NCBI GenBank assembly: GCA_009839485.1
Contig: VXPQ01000026.1
Coordinates: 1 to 37,256, forward strand
Direction: 5' to 3'
Source of the DNA: Bacteroidetes bacterium SB0662_bin_6
Lineage (GTDB): Bacteria > Bacteroidota > Rhodothermia > Rhodothermales > VXPQ01
DNA length: 37,256 nucleotides
Below the pieces are notes generated by a model. It saw only the letters and a list, made by a program, of their open reading frames with translations, was not told the origin of the DNA and did not search any database. Below are positions 34,801 through 37,256 of the stretch, piece by piece (position 1 is the first letter of the stretch; every line of letters begins with the position of its first letter). Made by a program: the position numbers and the translations under genes.

Positions 34801-35996
34801 ATGAGAACGGAGAGATGAACCTCTCCATTGAGCTGGTCTCCCCGGTCGTGCTCAAACGTCGGGATGCTGTCGAGCCATCTTCGCTCGTGCTTACGCCCGG
34901 TTGGTCCCTTGCAGCCTCGTGCGAGCAGCTCTCATCTCAGACGGTAGGGGGTCTGTATACGGAGGTGGCGCTATCGGAGGACGACTGCCGGCTGCTTCGT
35001 TTCGGCGGCGAACTGGACCTTACGGGCGCGCCTTCGGGGCAGTATGCGGGGAATATGGACCTCATTCTGCGTTCGGGCGAGCGCGAGGAGACGTTCTCGG
35101 TGGAGGTGTCGGTGACGGTCGTTCCCGCACAGCGTGTGATCACGATAGGTCCGGGCGGGGTGCGCTTCAGCACATCGCGCGAGCTTCCTGCGGGCTTGAC
35201 CGAGGAACAGAACCTGAGCATCTACCCCGATGTGGCGTTTTTGACCGAGGAGAAGCCCCACGGGGTGTTCGAGCTTTCGAATCCGTCGCTCGTTCCACTG
35301 GAGGTATCCGTGTCGGCCCGTTTCGGGCATACGGAGGCGACGGAGAATGGGCGGGAGATAGTGGTAGAGGATGTGTCGGCATCTCGTCTTGGCGATTTGT
35401 CGTCCGTGGTGGACATCCATCCGGGGATGCTGGTGCTGATGCCCGGCGAGAAGGGCCTTATTCGTTACGGGGTCGAAGAGGAAGCGCATGCGGCGATGGC
35501 CGAGCAGGGCTACGCGGCGTTCTTCGACGTTGTGTCCGTTCCACGTCAGTACGCAGATCTGGATCAAATGCCCGAGGAGGTTACAGGGGACCGCACGGCC
35601 CGTGTGACGATGCGTGTTCCTGGAGTGTACGTACCTGGAGAAGGGGCCTCGCAGCTTAGGGCTCGGCTGCTATCGATCTCGTATGTGGGTACGATGTCGG
35701 CGACGTTCCTGTTGGAGACGCTGGATCATCCGTTTGTAGGCGAGGTGGTGGCCTACGACGGGGACGGTCGTGAGTTGGGCCGACGCGAGACGCTGGTGCA
35801 TACGCGCAGCCGCGTACGTATCCCGTTGGATCGCATGCCGGAAGAAAGGTCTGTGTTTTTGCGTTTTGAGCCCCGTGGATCGGGCCGGGCGCCTTTGCCG
35901 ACATCGGTTGAGTGGAATGCGCCGCGTAGAGACATAGGCGATGCGGGAGACAAAGCCCGCACAGGGCCCCCGGCAACGCTTGTCCGGAAACCGTGA
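28815..35996 (+). CDS. Giant secreted Ig/PKD-like repeat protein with DUF4402-like and PapD-like C-terminus
   Basis: A 2393-residue exported protein. GTG at 28815 is preferred because GGAAGGG (28800-28806) lies 8 bases upstream and the product then starts with a normal signal peptide (cleavage near SSAQAQ, about residue 39). Order of parts: five divergent beta-sandwich domains (about 40-660) split by a proline-rich linker with two cysteines (ECDPLAIPDEPGQGCVPWE); a sixth divergent unit; an array of eleven near-identical units (about 756-1840); a putative-Ig domain (PPGLEFDDPTRTISGTP); a DUF4402-like domain (SSLDFGVQSADTEVSL, ending GQYAGNMDLIL); and a PapD-like domain (GVFELSNPSLVPLEVSV, then LMPGEKGLIRYGV). 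Units resemble K319L/PKD-type domains. No LPXTG or Por-secretion tail is evident. A surface adhesin, stalk or appendage role is inferred. A paralogue follows 10 bp later. Confidence 0.85.
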   Translation: MKKWGMRLGLAGRYTTPGVRMACVLAVALLVCMSSAQAQVIEEGGFPVKGQNISGDSFSLSCPLRLVARAGASIPFSCAAEGISEEVVHYRWEAVSGDDLRLLSDAQSQAPFFTAPVSGGREYTYRLTAMASGVYRTATVTVTVQGASGETVGTPGLQDECDPLAIPDEPGQGCVPWEREPEPFGYGPESEGGFLFPEVSGLPDREGGLDSQSPPRLECPAAVFLDELETGAIECLVSDASGEEYLEYAWEPVGSTTRDYLDNPRLIPEDSPTPSVIAPEAPVYETLESFRSGETTFRYRYRLTAASHVTGLSSSSEVEVFVSSSRPSVYCPLEVVVEEGETVPLNCEGVDPLSLRMDYDEDAASVLWEWEGLWGTSTAPLAATELSSPLFTAPPGSVGKEYHYIASMTTSASGAPRTARRRVTIRVVEGREGAQAAGDAVALANRGRAPSIDCEDKTLPDVVPYFGTPYTYDFVCSVTDEPDDPTYLWEGTQANRLTRTDALQTTLNVWDITTNNKNQQTQDFTFTVTLSAPDLDDDVTGTVTITLEESQIICWITDTSKLQPYYEIDVDEGGSNEELTTCEGGITSLDGGPYEYRWHSSVPPASGNLSSLLTNRNQQTSEFIPPDDVPRDIQYNISVYVTRPSEPRNPINYDATSFRVTVENLDPVDCPAEYAVYEGDPAFTLDCTDKGTLSGVTWQWSPTTHLTNTGRVNPTFTPPADVPLGGEQYRYTVRAMVSGVDRGGSEVAVRVRRRTRLSVFCSPSSYRVFEGAGTIQLDCEGQGVAGGNYNFVWTPRGSTTNTDLLNPSQHRGNRSTPVFSVPEEVDSDQTYEYTVTASLGNARDGSADVTVTVLNKPSLGLVCTSPPPVYEGDPDFDLDCTASNAPVGSDYEYEWTGRGSTVVPGRLNSTTIEDPTFRVPDNVDSDETYEYRLKVSADNAEPDSADVTVTVRNKAEITVTCTDHSPEVYEGAADITLNCSATGVPQGTTPDYEWTAGNALDLSLLSNKDVASPTFYVPDNVDSDKTYAYTLTVSAQGVHDETANVTVTVLNKLPITVTCTDSSPEVYEGAADITLNCSASGGPSGATYNYVWTGRSGTVVPGRLSSATVRNPTFDVPADVAGDETYEYTLTVTADNAEDGAADVTVTVLDKKPLNVACATPAPVFEGAPDFALDCTASGEPPGSTIQYAWTSRGNTPNTDRLSSTTVEDPTFDVPASVPAEETYEYTLTVSAENAIDAAAGVTVRVLKLGSIALICESPPLVYEGAEDFALDCSVSGGTGNTDYTYAWTARGETQGTSLLSNVNIASPTFRVPDSITETTTYEYLLTASAQGVRDATAPVSVTVLNRATLDIDCVSPLSVYEGSADFALDCTASGAPEGSTGYEYIWTARGSTANTNLLSDVTLLTPTFRVPDRLDETTRYEYLLTVSAENSDDGSAAVTVTVLDYGALSVVCADPPLVFAGSENFDLGCEASGAPEGSEYTYVWAARGSTPNTDLLIDGTDGPTPTFAVPAEVDEITTYEYLLTVSADRVDDGSAEVTVTVLKEGEIHVACVDPPSVYEGSADFELDCSALGAPEGFSYEYAWTARGSTVNTDLLSDVNSLTPTFLVPDDLPGTTTYEYLLTVSAENSDDGSAEVTVTVLNREVLTLTCVEHRSVYEGSEDFEMDCSASGTRSPSGYTYIWTPSGDTQDTSLLSATDIASPTFYVPDDLDETTTYEYLLTVSAENAISDAREVSVTVLNKPALAVVCADPGSVYEGSEDLAFDCSASGAPGDNPQYTYAWTGRGDTQGTALLSATDIASPTFYVPEDLDATTEYEYLLTVSAENAVDAMAEVTVTVLDIPPLAFTDDSIDGRVFIFTVGEAIADILLPEATGGWLPYTYTLAPVLPPGLEFDDPTRTISGTPLEISSRSEYTWQVVDAKAQAVQIAFFIEVVPVPVAELLSLGVTISASSLDFGVQSADTEVSLDPMTDRISTYISGPYHRGRMTLAPDGSEPLDENGEMNLSIELVSPVVLKRRDAVEPSSLVLTPGWSLAASCEQLSSQTVGGLYTEVALSEDDCRLLRFGGELDLTGAPSGQYAGNMDLILRSGEREETFSVEVSVTVVPAQRVITIGPGGVRFSTSRELPAGLTEEQNLSIYPDVAFLTEEKPHGVFELSNPSLVPLEVSVSARFGHTEATENGREIVVEDVSASRLGDLSSVVDIHPGMLVLMPGEKGLIRYGVEEEAHAAMAEQGYAAFFDVVSVPRQYADLDQMPEEVTGDRTARVTMRVPGVYVPGEGASQLRARLLSISYVGTMSATFLLETLDHPFVGEVVAYDGDGRELGRRETLVHTRSRVRIPLDRMPEERSVFLRFEPRGSGRAPLPTSVEWNAPRRDIGDAGDKARTGPPATLVRKP
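31080..34334 (+). repeat. Eleven-unit in-frame tandem repeat, about 296 bp each
   Basis: The conserved VYEG-type codons recur at about 31115, 31420, 31716, 32010, 32304, 32598, 32892, 33189, 33486, 33780 and 34074, giving periods of 294-305 bp. Each unit follows a pattern of Cys, about 16 residues with VYEGS-DF, LDC, then YEY-WT-RGST, LLS, PTF-VPD, TYEYLLTVSAEN and VTVTVL. The two cysteines per unit are kept in every unit. Units 3 and 4 of the array share long nearly identical DNA (31681-31770 against 31975-32064). Confidence 0.93.
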
Positions 35997-36006
35997 GGGG
36001 TTGCTC

Positions 36007-37256
36007 ATGAAGCATGCGGGGCACAGCCGGATGCGTCTGGTGCGGTATATTCTGTCGGCGTTTGCCTTTTCGGGGCTGCTCTTCGCATCTTCGGTGCACG
36101 CTCAGGTGATTCGGGAAGAGGGTTTTCCGCAAAAGGGCGGTGTTGCGGAGGAATCGGTCAGGGCGCCCGTTGTGCAAGAGGAGTGCGATCCTTTTACGGT
36201 TCCTGACAAGTTTGGTGAAAGTTGCGTGCCGCGGGAGAAGGAGCCGGATCCTTTAGGGTTCGATCCGGAAGCACCCGGCGTTTCGGATCGTCCGTCACCT
36301 GGGTTTGCGGCGCCTCCTCGCCTCGAATGTCCGGTGGCGGTGTTTCTGGAGGAGTTGGAGACGGGACAAGTCGAGTGTCACGCATGGGATGCTTCGGGGG
36401 AGGAATACCTTGATTATTTCTGGGAGCCTGTAGGCAGTACGACACGGGACTATCTGGACAATCCTCGTTTAGTCCCGGAGGACAGTCCTCATCCGTTTGT
36501 GATCGCTCCGGAGGCGCCGGCGTACGAGACGCTGGAGTCGTTCCGTTCGGGGGAAACGACGTTTCGTTACCGGTACCGGTTGACAGCTACTTCCCGCGTG
36601 ACGGGTTTGTCGTCACATGAGGAGGTGGAGGTGTACGTATCGAGCAGCCGTCCGAGCGTGTATTGTCCGTTGGAGGTGGTGGTGGAAGAGGGCGATACGG
36701 TCACGCTCGATTGCGAGGGGGTGGACCCGCTGTCTTTCCGCATGGACTACGAGGACGAAGCGGCGGTGCTATGGGAGTGGGAAGGTTTATGGGGCACGAG
36801 TACAGAGCCTCTTGCTGCGACGGAGCAGTCCTCTCCCTTGTTTACGGCGCCGCCCGGCAGTGCGGGCAAGGAGTACCATTACATTGCAAGCATGACGTCG
36901 TCGGCTTCGGCCGCGCCCCGCACGGCGCGGCGGAGGGTAACGGTGAGGGTCGCTGATACGGAGGGAGCGACACAGGCTGCAGCAGCCGGTTTGGCGCTGG
37001 CGAACAAGGGAAGTGCCCCTGGCATCACGTGCAATGATGCCGAGATATACGAAGCCGCGGCTGATTTCACGCTGGACTGTTCGGTGACGGATGAGCCTTC
37101 CGGTGCTACGTACGCGTGGACGGCTCGCGGCAGTACGTCGGGTACGAGCGAGCTAAGCAGTACGACCGTTCTGAAACCGACATTTTCCGTACCGGACGAT
37201 ATAGATGAGTCGGGCGGAGCGGATAAGGACTACGAATACACGGTGACGATGACGGC
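36007..37256 (+). CDS. Paralogous secreted Ig/PKD-like repeat protein, 3' end beyond window
   Basis: Open reading frame from ATG 36007 to the window edge (416 residues, no stop). GAGGGG at 35995-36000, overlapping the previous stop, is a good Shine-Dalgarno site. A signal peptide ends near SSVHA; the mature start QVIREEGFPQKGG parallels AQVIEEGGFPVKG of the upstream gene. It lacks the first beta-domain of its neighbour and goes directly to the two-cysteine linker (EECDPFTVPD, SCVPREKEP). It then carries the two domains matching 29457-30110 of the neighbour at high DNA identity, and next a unit of the eleven-unit type (TCNDAEIYEAAADFTLDCSV). Same strand, 10 bp gap: an operon of tandem duplicates. 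Total length and C-terminus are unknown. Confidence 0.88.
   Translation, partial: MKHAGHSRMRLVRYILSAFAFSGLLFASSVHAQVIREEGFPQKGGVAEESVRAPVVQEECDPFTVPDKFGESCVPREKEPDPLGFDPEAPGVSDRPSPGFAAPPRLECPVAVFLEELETGQVECHAWDASGEEYLDYFWEPVGSTTRDYLDNPRLVPEDSPHPFVIAPEAPAYETLESFRSGETTFRYRYRLTATSRVTGLSSHEEVEVYVSSSRPSVYCPLEVVVEEGDTVTLDCEGVDPLSFRMDYEDEAAVLWEWEGLWGTSTEPLAATEQSSPLFTAPPGSAGKEYHYIASMTSSASAAPRTARRRVTVRVADTEGATQAAAAGLALANKGSAPGITCNDAEIYEAAADFTLDCSVTDEPSGATYAWTARGSTSGTSELSSTTVLKPTFSVPDDIDESGGADKDYEYTVTMT

Overview
The window reads as chromosome of a GC-rich bacterium (roughly 60% GC in the core genes). A high-GC member of the Bacteroidota/Rhodothermota group is the best guess. The hints are several upstream sequences resembling the Bacteroidota -33/-7 promoter (TTTG, about 20 bp, TAnnTTTG), weak or missing Shine-Dalgarno sites, and very large secreted beta-sandwich repeat proteins. 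This is an inference from sequence style only; there is no rRNA gene here to settle it.

Layout. 1-8594 holds housekeeping and envelope genes: the 3' part of an NhaC-type antiporter, a convergent alpha-glucan phosphorylase, prmC, a glycosyltransferase overlapping a secreted thioredoxin-like protein, a PlsC-type acyltransferase and an HtrA protease. 8595-11825 is a lower-GC accessory patch. It carries a P-loop ATPase with a winged-helix tail lying between two copies of the 3' end of the HtrA gene, then a PD-(D/E)XK-family nuclease-like gene on the minus strand and a 440 bp gene-poor spacer. 11826-15783 returns to core genes (aroC, valS).

15893-28530 is a carbohydrate region: sugar porter, lipoprotein glycosidase, a 1169-residue (alpha/alpha)6-type protein, KDPG-type aldolase, formylglycine sulfatase, an SDR and an FAH-family hydrolase, with a convergent L-fuconate dehydratase. 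The dehydratase, SDR and hydrolase fit successive steps of the non-phosphorylative L-fucose route (L-fuconate to 2-keto-3-deoxy-L-fuconate to 2,4-diketo-3-deoxy-L-fuconate to pyruvate plus lactate). The sulfatase and glycosidase suggest, without proving, a sulfated fucose-containing glycan as source. A DCC-family thiol protein and tRNA-Ala(GGC) sit between the two halves.

28815-37256 encodes two tandem paralogous secreted proteins. The first (2393 residues) contains an eleven-unit array of about 98-residue Ig/PKD-like domains with a strict 294-305 bp period and a conserved cysteine pair. It ends in a putative-Ig domain, a DUF4402-like domain and a PapD-like domain. The second starts 10 bp downstream, lacks the first beta-domain of its neighbour, and runs off the window. 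These genes, together with the ATPase cassette, are the least conventional content of the window.
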